Shown in pieces: positions 52,426-61,031 of a stretch of DNA of 64,000 bases (within the stretch, counting starts at the first letter, position 1; each line of letters starts with the position of its first letter). A program made the translations under genes and the position numbers. Under the pieces are notes generated by a model, which saw only the letters and a program-made list of their open reading frames with translations, ran no database searches and was not told the origin of the DNA. Source of the stretch: Burkholderiaceae bacterium. Lineage in GTDB: Bacteria; Pseudomonadota; Gammaproteobacteria; Burkholderiales; Burkholderiaceae_E. The stretch is from assembly GCA_023954015.1 (NCBI GenBank), contig JAMLIS010000001.1:310001-374000 (forward strand), in the 5' to 3' direction.

Positions 52426-53633
52426 CGCCGAACTCCCCGCCCTACTTCGCCGCGCAGCCGGTGCACGACCCAGCCGCCGAGCAGCACGACGGTGAGCAGC
52501 CCGGTGATGCGAGCGGCACCCATCGTCGCGGCGCTGTAGCGACCGAGCGCGGGATCGAAGTGCGCGCACAGCAGGCGCAGCCGTTCGGAGAACCCGCCGA
52601 TGCGACCCGCCGAAGCCTCGACCAGCGCGCGCCGCAGCTCGTCGGCATCGAAGCGCACGCCGAACAGATAGCGCGATACGCGCCCTTGCGGCGTGGCGAC
52701 GAGGACGCCGGTCGGATGCGCGATCGACGACGACGCCGTGGCGATCGACGACGACGCCGAAGCGTCCGCGATGCGCACCGAAGCGAAGCCGACGCGACCG
52801 GCGAGCGCATCGATTGCGCGCGCATCGGCGACGAACAGCAGCGACGCCGGCGCGGCGCGCTCGCCGAACACGAAGCGCGCATAGCCGTCGTAGACGCTCG
52901 CGCGAGCCCGAGCCGAGGCCGGCGTGTCGTCGGCATCGATGCTGATCCCGACGATGCGATAGTCGTCGGGCGCAAGACCGGTGTCGTGCAGCGCCTCGAT
53001 GAGCCCGTGCATCGCGATGCCGCACAGGTTCGGGCAGGTGTAGTAGCCCAGCACGAGCAGCACCGGCCGCGCGCCGCCGAACTGTGCGCCCAGCCGTGTC
53101 GCGTTGCCGTGCGCATCGCGCAGCGCCATGCCGAGCGGCAACTGCACGCCGGGGCGCTGCTCGAAGTCGACGCGCGGCGGCGCCGCGCCCGCGCCCAGCG
53201 GCAGCTTCGCCACTTCCGCGGGATGCCCGTCGGCAAGCCCGTCGTCGCCGGCATCGCGCTCGCCTCGTTCGTCGCCGTGCGCCGCGGCGGCTGGGGTCTG
53301 CTCGCGCACGCCTTCGTTCCTGCCTTCGTTCGAGCCGATCAACAGTTCGCGGGCCGCATCGATCGGAATGTGGGCGATTCCGCGCTCTCGGTCGACCCAT
53401 CCGGCCGAATCGAGGCGCGCACGCTTCGCCGCACGATGCGCCCGCAGCTCCGCCTGCGGCGCGCTCGGCAGCGAACGCGCGCCGCGTTCGACGTCGCCCG
53501 GCGTCGCGCCGCCGGGCGGCACCTGCCACGCGTCGACGAGCGCGACGGCGGCGGCGACGACCAGCACGATCACCGCGACGAGCGCCACGCAGATCCAGCC
53601 GATGCGCCGAAGCGCGAGTTCAGCGTGCGCCAT
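52422..53633 (-). CDS. SCO1/SenC copper chaperone with N-terminal extension
   Basis: This 403-residue membrane protein probably delivers copper to CuA of subunit II. Residues 165-340 are the thioredoxin-like SCO domain with Cys200-x3-Cys204 (CPNLC) and His306 (IAHPTGVL) as copper ligands. Residues 1-100 form a separate module: a membrane anchor ([20 protein letters not shown]), then [27 protein letters not shown] and [21 protein letters not shown] believe that module is a free small protein in many ACIII-cox clusters, so this looks like a fusion. A C-terminal helix ([16 protein letters not shown]) follows. A 21-base tandem duplication just before His306 gives [14 protein letters not shown]. 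Confidence 0.88.
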   Translation of the reverse strand: MAHAELALRRIGWICVALVAVIVLVVAAAVALVDAWQVPPGGATPGDVERGARSLPSAPQAELRAHRAAKRARLDSAGWVDRERGIAHIPIDAARELLIGSNEGRNEGVREQTPAAAAHGDERGERDAGDDGLADGHPAEVAKLPLGAGAAPPRVDFEQRPGVQLPLGMALRDAHGNATRLGAQFGGARPVLLVLGYYTCPNLCGIAMHGLIEALHDTGLAPDDYRIVGISIDADDTPASARARASVYDGYARFVFGERAAPASLLFVADARAIDALAGRVGFASVRIADASASSSIATASSSIAHPTGVLVATPQGRVSRYLFGVRFDADELRRALVEASAGRIGGFSERLRLLCAHFDPALGRYSAATMGAARITGLLTVVLLGGWVVHRLRGEVGRGVRR

Positions 53634-54735
53634 CGGTCACCTCCCGCGGCGTGCCCGGCCCGGGGACCTCGCGTTCGTCGATCGCGCGCGGCACGCTGCC
53701 GTAGAGCACCAGCGGCAGGCCCAGCGCGCACAACGGGACGAGCCACCACGCATGCACCGAACGCGCGTCCACCGACGGTACGACGAGCCACGTCGAGTAC
53801 AGGCCCTGCGCTGCGAACAGCGCCCATGCGACGATCGCGAGCCGGTGCGTGCGGTCCTTCAGCGCGCGGAACAGCAGCGCGAGAAAGGGAGCGACCAGAT
53901 AGGACAGCACGACGACCAGGCCGAACCACCGCCATCCGGTATGCAGGCGAGGCAGGTACCACGAGATCTCGCGCGGCAGGTTCTCGGCCCAGATGATCAG
54001 GAACTGCATGAAGGCCAGGTAACCCCAGGTCATCGCGTACATCAGCAGCAGATTGCCGAGGTCGCGTCCGAGCGGCGGCCGCCCGGGCAGCGGGCGCGGC
54101 AGCGCGCGAGCCGTCGCGACGACGGCGATCGCGAACGCGGCGCCGCCGTACATCTGGCTCGTCAGCACGATCAAGCCGAAGCCGGTGCTGTACCAACCGG
54201 CGACGAGCGACATCAGCAGGTCAATCGACGCAAGCGACGTGACCATCGCCCAGGCGAGCAGCGCGGCGGCGGCCCGGCCCTTGGGCAGCGCCGGATCGCG
54301 CTGCCTGGCGAGCCACCACCAGGCGAGCGCGTACAGCGCCAGTCGGGCAACGAAGAACGACGGCTGCAGCCAGGAAGACACGAAGACGGGGCGAGCGACG
54401 TCGTCGAGCCAGCCCGAGTCGGGCGCAGCCCACGGATAGAGCCACGGCACGCCGATCGCCACCGGTGCGCCCAGCAGCAGCACCCAGGGCATGCGTCGCG
54501 CGAGCGCGAATGCCACCGGACGCATTGCTTCGCCCCATTGTCCGCCGCTCAACCGCTGCATCCAGACGTTGGCGAGCGCCCCGAGCGCGACGCTCAGGCA
54601 GGTCCACCACGCGGCCAGCCACGCGGCGAAGAACATGCGCGGATCGATCGCCAGCCCGGGCAGCGCGAGCGCAAGCGCGACCAGCCCGGCCCAGCTCGGC
54701 GCCCCGCGCCCGAAGTTCCGCGCGGCCGGCTTCAC
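53620..54735 (-). CDS. actF: Alternative Complex III subunit ActF (NrfD-like membrane protein)
   Basis: This 371-residue integral membrane protein has about ten hydrophobic segments. It matches the second NrfD-like subunit of ACIII: MFFAAWLAAWWTCLSVALGA, SIDLLMSLVAGWYSTGFGLI, LLMYAMTWGYLAFMQFLIIW and ENLPREISWYLPRLHTGWRW. It helps bind menaquinol or ubiquinol. The start is a GTG 16 bases after the actE stop. It overlaps the SCO gene by 14 bases. Confidence 0.9.
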   Translation of the reverse strand: MKPAARNFGRGAPSWAGLVALALALPGLAIDPRMFFAAWLAAWWTCLSVALGALANVWMQRLSGGQWGEAMRPVAFALARRMPWVLLLGAPVAIGVPWLYPWAAPDSGWLDDVARPVFVSSWLQPSFFVARLALYALAWWWLARQRDPALPKGRAAAALLAWAMVTSLASIDLLMSLVAGWYSTGFGLIVLTSQMYGGAAFAIAVVATARALPRPLPGRPPLGRDLGNLLLMYAMTWGYLAFMQFLIIWAENLPREISWYLPRLHTGWRWFGLVVVLSYLVAPFLALLFRALKDRTHRLAIVAWALFAAQGLYSTWLVVPSVDARSVHAWWLVPLCALGLPLVLYGSVPRAIDEREVPGPGTPREVTDGAR

Positions 54736-54751
54736 CGCGAAGCTCCCGGCG

Positions 54752-55399
54752 TCACCGCGCAGCCTCCAGTCGCGCCCTCAGCCGCGCGGGCAGCGAATCC
54801 ACCTGCGCATGCTGGCTCAGCTGCAGCGTGCGGATCCACGCGACGATCGCCCAGCGGTCCTGCGGCGTCACGCGATCGGCGTACGAATACATGATGCCGT
54901 GGCCGTTCGTGACGACGTCGAAGAAATGCCGGTCGGGTGCCTCCCGCAGGCGATCGACGTGATACGACGGCGGCGCCGGGAAGCCGTGGCGCACGACCGG
55001 CCCGTCGCCGTCGCCGACGATGCCGTGGCACGGCGCACAATAGATGTCGAAGCGCTGCTGGCCGCGGGCGAGCAGCGCGGCGGTGATCGGCGGCAGCTTC
55101 TTGCGCGCATAGGCGGCCTGTGCGGCTTCGACCGCCTCGACGCCCCGGCGTCCGCTCGTGGTGGCAGCGACGTCGCCGCGCGAGCGGGCGACGCTGCCGG
55201 CGGGCGGCGCACGCGTCGCGCTGCCGTTGTCGAACAGCTGCGTCGCCTCGTCGGGGTCGAAGCGCGGCTGCTCGTACATGTCTCGCATCACCTGCTCGCA
55301 GCCGGCGAGCGCGACGCAGGCGACGATCGCCGCCGCGCTTCGCGCAAGCGCGAAGCAACCGGTTCGCGGCGCGCTCGCGAAGCGCGGAGATCCGCTCAT
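54752..55399 (-). CDS. actE: Alternative Complex III subunit ActE (monoheme cytochrome c lipoprotein)
   Basis: This 215-residue protein has a lipoprotein signal (IVACVALAGC, Cys34) and one heme c site CAPCH (Cys121-His125), with QPRFDPDEATQLFDNGSATR and HVDRLREAPDRHFFDVVTNG, then GIMYSYADRVTPQDRWAIVA as in ActE. It is expected on the periplasmic side, passing electrons from ActA to the oxidase. Its ATG overlaps the actD stop. Confidence 0.92.
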   Translation of the reverse strand: MSGSPRFASAPRTGCFALARSAAAIVACVALAGCEQVMRDMYEQPRFDPDEATQLFDNGSATRAPPAGSVARSRGDVAATTSGRRGVEAVEAAQAAYARKKLPPITAALLARGQQRFDIYCAPCHGIVGDGDGPVVRHGFPAPPSYHVDRLREAPDRHFFDVVTNGHGIMYSYADRVTPQDRWAIVAWIRTLQLSQHAQVDSLPARLRARLEAAR

Positions 55400-55947
55400 G
55401 CCGGGACCTCGACGCGACGCAGCGGGTCGAGCGAATCGAGAAAGCGCGCGCTGCGCTCGCGCTCGAAGGCAGGGTCGTCGCTGCGCAGATAGAGAAAGAA
55501 GCGGTTGCGCGTGGCCAGGTCGAATTCCTTCACGCGAAACACCGGGTGCGTGATCCGGGGCAACCCGCTGCCGACCAGCAGCGCGAGCAGCGCCGCCAAC
55601 GCGCCGCCGAGCACGGCGAGCTCGAAGCTGACCGGAACGAACATCGGCCAGCTGTTCAGGGGCCGGCCGCCGACGTTGATCGGGTAATCGACGACCGCCG
55701 CGTACCACTGCATGAAGAATCCGCCGACGCCGCCCAGCAGTCCGCCGACGAAGACGATTGCCGGCACGTGCGTGCGACGCGAACCCAGGACCTCGGCGAG
55801 CCCGTCGACATGGAACGGCGAATACGCCTCCGCGCGTCGATAGCCGGCATCGTGCGCCTTGCGCGCGGCCTGCAGCAGCGCGTCGGCGGTGGCGAACTCG
55901 GCGATCCAGCCGTGGAGCGGCGCACCGGATCTCGCGTCGGCACTCAT
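55396..55947 (-). CDS. actD: Alternative Complex III subunit ActD (DUF3341)
   Basis: This 183-residue protein has two central transmembrane helices (VPAIVFVGGLLGGVGGFFMQ and LAVLGGALAALLALLVGSGL) and the DUF3341 pattern, GWIAEFATADALLQAARKAH, AYSPFHVDGLAEVLGSRR, and VGGRPLNSWPMFVPVSFELA. It is a peripheral cytoplasmic-side ACIII subunit with membrane anchor. Start ATG 55947 is chosen over 55986, which would run into the actC end region. Confidence 0.92.
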   Translation of the reverse strand: MSADARSGAPLHGWIAEFATADALLQAARKAHDAGYRRAEAYSPFHVDGLAEVLGSRRTHVPAIVFVGGLLGGVGGFFMQWYAAVVDYPINVGGRPLNSWPMFVPVSFELAVLGGALAALLALLVGSGLPRITHPVFRVKEFDLATRNRFFLYLRSDDPAFERERSARFLDSLDPLRRVEVPA

Positions 55948-55975
55948 CGCCCGCGCTCCGCGCCGGTGAGGCGTC

Positions 55976-57364
55976 TCACGCCGCACGCTCCGAGCTTTCG
56001 CGCACGAGCAGCCGCATCTCCGAGATCGAGATCGACGGCAGGACGCGCACGAAGACGAGGAACAGCCATGCGAAGGCCGCGAGCGTTCCGAGCAGGATCG
56101 TCCAATCCCAGAACGTGGGGATGAACAGACCCCACGACGAGGGCAGGAAATCGCGGTGCAGGCTCGAGACGACGATCAGCACGCGCTCCATCCACATGCC
56201 GAGATTGACGACGAGGCTCAGCGCGAAGAGCATGCCGACGCTGCGACGCACGCGGCGGAACCACAGCAACTGCGGCAGCACGACGTTGCAGGTCATCATC
56301 GCCCAGTAGACCGGCGCGTAGAAGCCGACCCAGCGGTCGACCGTCATCGAGATCTCGTATTCGTCGCCGCTGTAGAACGCGACGAAGATCTCGCTGGCGT
56401 AGCCGTACGCGAGCAGCCACCCGGTGGCGAGCATCACCTTGCCGGCGTGGTCCAGGTGGACATCGGTGATGAAGTCGTACAGGCCGAAGGCGCGGCGCAG
56501 CGGGATCGTCAGCGTGAGCACCATCGCGAAACCGGAGAACAACGCTCCGGCGACGAAATACGGCGGGAAGATCGTCGAGTGGTAGCCCGGCGTGTTGCCG
56601 ATCGCGAAATCGAGCGAGATCACCGAGTGCACCGAGACGACGAGCGGCGTGGCCAGGCCGGCCAGCAGCAGGTACGCGATCTCGAACCGTTGCCACTGGC
56701 GCGCCTCGCCGCGCCAGCCGAGCGCGAAGATGCCGTAGGCGAAGCGCTTGGCGCGGCTCGTCGCGCGATCGCGCAGCGTGGCGAGGTCGGGGACGAGCCC
56801 GACGTACCAGAACAGGAACGAAACGGTGAGGTAGATCGCGATCGCGAAGAAATCCCAGACGAGCGGACTGCGCCAGTTCGGCCACAGGTTCATCTTGTCG
56901 GGGTACGGCGCGATCCAGTAGAAGAACCACGGGCGTCCGAGGTGCAGGATCGGAAACAGGCCGGCCATCGCCACCGCGAACAGCGTCATCGCCTCGGCGA
57001 AACGGTTGATCGACGTTCGCCACTTCTGCCGCAGCAGCAGCAACACCGCTGAAATGAACGTGCCGGCGTGGCCGATGCCGATCCACCAGACGACGTTGGC
57101 GATCGCGAAGCCCCACGCCACCGGGATGTTCACCCCCCAGATGCCGACGCCGCGAACGAACAGGTAGCCGATCGCGCCGAGCAGCACCACCGTGCCGGCG
57201 AAGGTGCCGAAGAACGCGACGAGCCACGGCCAGCGCACCGGGCGCGTGAGCACGAGGTCGGCGATCTTGTCGGTGATGCTCGCGTAGCCCCAGCCCGCGC
57301 GCAGCACGCCGGCGTCCGACGAGGTCGGCGGCGCGCGGCGTCCGGAGCCCGCATCGGTGCTCAC
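55976..57364 (-). CDS. actC: Alternative Complex III subunit ActC (NrfD-like membrane protein)
   Basis: This 462-residue polytopic membrane protein of the NrfD family is the main quinol-binding subunit: WWIGIGHAGTFISAVLLLLR, FPILHLGRPWFFYWIAPYPD, TPLVVSVHSVISLDFAIGNT, PGYHSTIFPPYFVAGALFSG and VVNLGMWMERVLIVVSSLHR are all ActC blocks. It accepts quinol electrons for the FeS protein ActB. It starts with GTG overlapping the actB stop (GTGA). Confidence 0.95.
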   Translation of the reverse strand: MSTDAGSGRRAPPTSSDAGVLRAGWGYASITDKIADLVLTRPVRWPWLVAFFGTFAGTVVLLGAIGYLFVRGVGIWGVNIPVAWGFAIANVVWWIGIGHAGTFISAVLLLLRQKWRTSINRFAEAMTLFAVAMAGLFPILHLGRPWFFYWIAPYPDKMNLWPNWRSPLVWDFFAIAIYLTVSFLFWYVGLVPDLATLRDRATSRAKRFAYGIFALGWRGEARQWQRFEIAYLLLAGLATPLVVSVHSVISLDFAIGNTPGYHSTIFPPYFVAGALFSGFAMVLTLTIPLRRAFGLYDFITDVHLDHAGKVMLATGWLLAYGYASEIFVAFYSGDEYEISMTVDRWVGFYAPVYWAMMTCNVVLPQLLWFRRVRRSVGMLFALSLVVNLGMWMERVLIVVSSLHRDFLPSSWGLFIPTFWDWTILLGTLAAFAWLFLVFVRVLPSISISEMRLLVRESSERAA

Positions 57365-60264
57365 GCTTCGTGCTCCGGCGGCGTTTCCACGCGCGCGAGA
57401 TAGGTGGTGCGCGGGCGCGTGTTCAGCTCGCCCAGCAGCGCGTAGTGACGCGGCGAGCGCCGGACGCGCACCACTTCGGCCTTCGCGTCGTTGCCGTCGC
57501 CGAAGTGGATCGCGCGCGTCGGACACACCGCCTGGCACGCGGTGATCACCTCGCCGTCGGCGATCGTCCTGCCCTCGCGCTCGGCCGACAGTCGGGCACG
57601 CGTGATCCGCTGCAGGCAGTACGTGCACTTCTCCATCACGCCGCGATGCCGTACGGTCACGTCCGGGTTGCGCTGGCCCTTCAGCGACTCGACGCTCTCG
57701 TCGACCCACTGCAGGAAATTGAAGCGGCGCACCTTGTACGGGCAGTTGTTCGAGCAGAAGCGCGTGCCGATGCAGCGGTTGTAGACCTGCACGTTCAGCC
57801 CCTCGCTGTCGTGCACCGTCGCGCCCACCGGACAGACCACTTCGCACGGCGCGTTCTCGCAGTGCATGCACGGCACCGGCTGGAAGACGGTGCGCGCAGC
57901 GTCGTCCTCGTAGCGATCGACGCGGATCCAGTGCATCTCGCGCCCGTTCGCCACCTGCTCGGCGCCGACCACCGGGATGTTGTTCTCGGCCTGGCAGGCG
58001 ATCGTGCACGCATTGCAGCCGATGCACGCGTCCAGGTCGATCGCCATCGCCCAGGCGTGCGTCGGATACTCGATCGGCGGATACAGCGACGGCCGCGCGC
58101 GTACGGGCTCGTCGATGCGCTCGCCGGGCGCCACGACCCGGGCAAGCGCTCGTCCGTGCTGGTCGATCGTGTGCTGCGTGACCGCGAACGAATGTCGCCG
58201 GCCGGTGCGCTCGAGCTGCACGCGGATCGGCGCGTCGGAGCCGTCGCGCAGCGCATAGGCGTCGAAGCCGAGGCCGGAGCCGACGCGTCCGGCGCTGCGC
58301 CGCCCGTAGCCGAGCGGCAGGCTGACCACCCCCTCGGCGTGCCCGGTCTGCACCCACAACGGCGCCTCGAGCGCGCGCTCGCCGGCGACGATACGCACGA
58401 CGTCGCCGGTGGCGAGCGATCGAGCGACCGCGCTGCCCGGACCGATGAACGCCGCGTTCTCCCAGGTGAGCTTGGTGAACGGGCGCGGCAATTCCTGCAG
58501 CCACGCGTTGTTCGCGAAAGCGCCGTCGTCGACCGAAGCATCGGCGACGAAGACCGCGACGAAGGACTCGGCGGCTTCGGCGGGCGGTGCCGGCGGAGTC
58601 GACGCGCCGACGGCGGCGGCACCCGCAGGAGCGACGCCCGCTGCGCTCGCTGGAGCGACGCCCGCTGGCGCGGCTTCGACGCGCGACGACGGCGCCGCTG
58701 CCGGATCGATCCGGTTCGCGGCGTGCGGCGCAACGATCGGCAGATAGGCACTCGATTCGATCGTTCCGGCCCGCAGGCTGCGTCGCCACCGGGCATCGAA
58801 CTCCCCGGGCCCGCTCGATCCTCGCCACGTCGCGCGCACGATCTCGCGCCCGTCGCGTTCCGGGTCGGCAGCCAGCACGGCGAGCAGTTCGTGCGCCGAG
58901 CGCGTGTCGTACAGCGGCGCGATCGCCGGTTGCAACACCGTGACGCTTCCGTCGAAGGCGCGCGAATCGCTCCACTGCTCGTAGTCGTGCGAGCGCGGCA
59001 GATGCCAGGTGCAGGCCTCGGAAGTCTCGTCGCGATACAGCGACAGATGCGCGCTGAACTCGACGCGACGCAGCGCATCCGCGAAGCGCGATCGAGCCGG
59101 CGCGTCGTAGACCGGATTGCCGTCGAGGATCAGCAGCGTATCGACGTCGCCGCCATGCATCGCGTCGGCGAGATCGTCGATCGAGCCCGCCGGTTCGTCG
59201 CCCTCGGGCGGCTCGATCCAGTCGACGCTCGTGCCGCCGGCGCCGAGCCGCAGGTTGAGCAGATGCGCGATCGCGTGCGTGTTCGCCGATGCCAACGGGC
59301 CGGCGACGACGAGCGCCTGCGCACCCGCCCGCTTCAGGCGAGCGGCCCAGCGCAGCACCCGGGCGTCGGCTGCGTCCGTCGGCGCGGCGGAAGACCCGGA
59401 GTTCGCGAGATCGGGATACAACTGCGCGGCCAGGCGCCGGGCGAGCGCGTCGATGCGAGCCGGCGCCAGCACGAGACGCTCGTCGGCGCGTGCGCCGAAC
59501 AGTCCGCGCGTGGTCTCTGCGCAGACGAGACGCGCCAGCCTGGAAGCATCATCGGCACGCAGGTCGTCGGCCCGCCGCGCCGACCAGTCGATCGCGTTGC
59601 GCACGCACGCCGGTCCTTCGGAGAAAGGGTCGGCCCCGAGCGACACGACGAAACGCGCACGATCGAAATGCGATACGCCGCGCACGACGCGCCCGAAGAC
59701 GCTACGCGCCCCCTCGTCGGCCGCTCGCACGTGCAGCGGATCGTGCCGATGCCAGCGCGCGCGCGGAAAGCGCTCGAGCAGCGCTTCGACCTGCCGGCGC
59801 AGCGTGGGCGACGTGAAACGCGGGGTGAGCAGGCGCAGCCCCTCGCCGCGACGCTCGAGCAGCTGCGCCTCGCGCGCGCGCCACGCGGTGTCGAAGGCGC
59901 CCCAGCTCGCCGTCAGGCCGCGCTGCACGACGGCCGGCGATCGGTCCGGATCCCACAGCTGCAACACCGATGCCTGCGCGAAGACGTCGGTGGCGCCGAG
60001 GCTCGACGGATGCGTCGGATTGCCTTCGATCTTGATCGGACGGCCCTGCTTCGTGCCGACCAGCACGCCGTGCGCGAAGCCGCCGCGCACGAAAGCGGTT
60101 GCGTAGTACACGGGCAGCGACGCGGTGCCGGCTTCCGGCATCCGCTCGTAGGGAACGATGCGCTCGTCGGGCACGCGCGTGCAGCCGGCGCCGGCCAGCG
60201 CGACCGACGCCGCCATCCGTTGCAGGACGCTGCGGCGATCGGGGTTGTCGGGCGGCTTCGTCAT
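57361..60264 (-). CDS. actB: Alternative Complex III subunit ActB (TAT-exported iron-sulfur protein)
   Basis: This 967-residue protein has a twin-arginine signal (RRSVLQ at residues 10-15) and a lipobox Cys28. Residues 60-720 resemble molybdopterin oxidoreductases but in ACIII bind no molybdenum. Residues 735-940 are the FeS part: CIGCNACTIACQAENN, CMHCENAPCEVVCP, CIGTRFCSNNCP, MEKCTYCLQRI and CQAVCPTRAIHFGD, enough for three or four clusters. An Ala/Pro-rich insertion near residues 525-570 (base positions about 58560-58690) sits between domains and contains AGVAPA-type repeats. Start ATG 60264 has no clear ribosome site. Confidence 0.95.
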   Translation of the reverse strand: MTKPPDNPDRRSVLQRMAASVALAGAGCTRVPDERIVPYERMPEAGTASLPVYYATAFVRGGFAHGVLVGTKQGRPIKIEGNPTHPSSLGATDVFAQASVLQLWDPDRSPAVVQRGLTASWGAFDTAWRAREAQLLERRGEGLRLLTPRFTSPTLRRQVEALLERFPRARWHRHDPLHVRAADEGARSVFGRVVRGVSHFDRARFVVSLGADPFSEGPACVRNAIDWSARRADDLRADDASRLARLVCAETTRGLFGARADERLVLAPARIDALARRLAAQLYPDLANSGSSAAPTDAADARVLRWAARLKRAGAQALVVAGPLASANTHAIAHLLNLRLGAGGTSVDWIEPPEGDEPAGSIDDLADAMHGGDVDTLLILDGNPVYDAPARSRFADALRRVEFSAHLSLYRDETSEACTWHLPRSHDYEQWSDSRAFDGSVTVLQPAIAPLYDTRSAHELLAVLAADPERDGREIVRATWRGSSGPGEFDARWRRSLRAGTIESSAYLPIVAPHAANRIDPAAAPSSRVEAAPAGVAPASAAGVAPAGAAAVGASTPPAPPAEAAESFVAVFVADASVDDGAFANNAWLQELPRPFTKLTWENAAFIGPGSAVARSLATGDVVRIVAGERALEAPLWVQTGHAEGVVSLPLGYGRRSAGRVGSGLGFDAYALRDGSDAPIRVQLERTGRRHSFAVTQHTIDQHGRALARVVAPGERIDEPVRARPSLYPPIEYPTHAWAMAIDLDACIGCNACTIACQAENNIPVVGAEQVANGREMHWIRVDRYEDDAARTVFQPVPCMHCENAPCEVVCPVGATVHDSEGLNVQVYNRCIGTRFCSNNCPYKVRRFNFLQWVDESVESLKGQRNPDVTVRHRGVMEKCTYCLQRITRARLSAEREGRTIADGEVITACQAVCPTRAIHFGDGNDAKAEVVRVRRSPRHYALLGELNTRPRTTYLARVETPPEHEA

Positions 60265-60269
60265 GTCGG

Positions 60270-60926
60270 TCAGCGGTGGCAACTCGAGCAGTCGGTCATG
60301 CGCCTGCGACTGTCCAGAGCGACGACGTGCGCGGCTTCGCGCGCCGCGTCACGCGCCGCCTCGGCAGCCGGAGGATCGAGCATCTCGAAGACGCGATCCG
60401 GCGCACGCAGGTGCGGTCGCGGATCGCGGTGGCATTGCAGGCACCACTGCATCTGCAGCGGAGAGACGCGCCAGGTCAGCGGCATCTGGTCGACGCGGCC
60501 ATGGCACTGCTGGCAGGCGACCCCCTTGGCGACGTGGATCGAGTGGTCGAAATAGACGAAGTCGGGCAGGTCGTGCACGCGTCGCCACGCGATCGGCGTC
60601 CCGCTGCGCGCGCTCTCGTGCAGCGGCGCGAGCATCGGCGCGTCGCGATACAACTGCGAATGGCAGGTCAGGCAGGTCCGGGTCGACGGCATGCCGGCGA
60701 AGGCCCCGGTCTCCACGTTCGTGTGGCAATAGCGGCAATCGATGCCGTCGTCGCCGACGTGGTGCTTGTGACTGAACGGGATCGGCTGCGCGATCGCCTT
60801 GCCGATCAGCAGGTCGGCGCGCGCGCGCCACACCGCGAGCACGAGCAGCGCCAGCAGCGACAGCCCGATGGCGGCGACGACGAGCTTGACGACGAGCTCG
60901 ACTCGTGGCGGGAAGAGCTGGACCAT
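60270..60926 (-). CDS. actA: Alternative Complex III subunit ActA (pentaheme cytochrome c)
   Basis: This 218-residue protein has one N-terminal membrane helix (residues 10-33) and five CxxCH heme sites: CRYCH (64-68), CLTCH (85-89), CQQCH (138-142), CLQCH (162-166) and CSSCH (213-217). Conserved His residues such as FSHKHH and FDHSIH supply axial ligands. It faces the periplasm and takes electrons from ActB. It is the first gene of the actABCDEF-SCO-ctaCDEF operon, with the promoter expected in the 105 bases before it. Confidence 0.95.
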   Translation of the reverse strand: MVQLFPPRVELVVKLVVAAIGLSLLALLVLAVWRARADLLIGKAIAQPIPFSHKHHVGDDGIDCRYCHTNVETGAFAGMPSTRTCLTCHSQLYRDAPMLAPLHESARSGTPIAWRRVHDLPDFVYFDHSIHVAKGVACQQCHGRVDQMPLTWRVSPLQMQWCLQCHRDPRPHLRAPDRVFEMLDPPAAEAARDAAREAAHVVALDSRRRMTDCSSCHR

Positions 60927-61031
60927 GATCGACTTGCCGGCGCCCCGGACGGGATGCGCCGACGAGCGAAGGCGACAGCAATCCGACGGCCTGTCGATGG
61001 CGGCAGAAAACGCCGCGATCGCCTGCAGCGC

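Noticed and set aside
57361..60264. ActB as a true molybdenum oxidoreductase (polysulfide or tetrathionate reductase)
   Set aside because: The gene is followed by actC, actD, actE and actF in the standard ACIII order, and ACIII ActB proteins lack the Mo cofactor.
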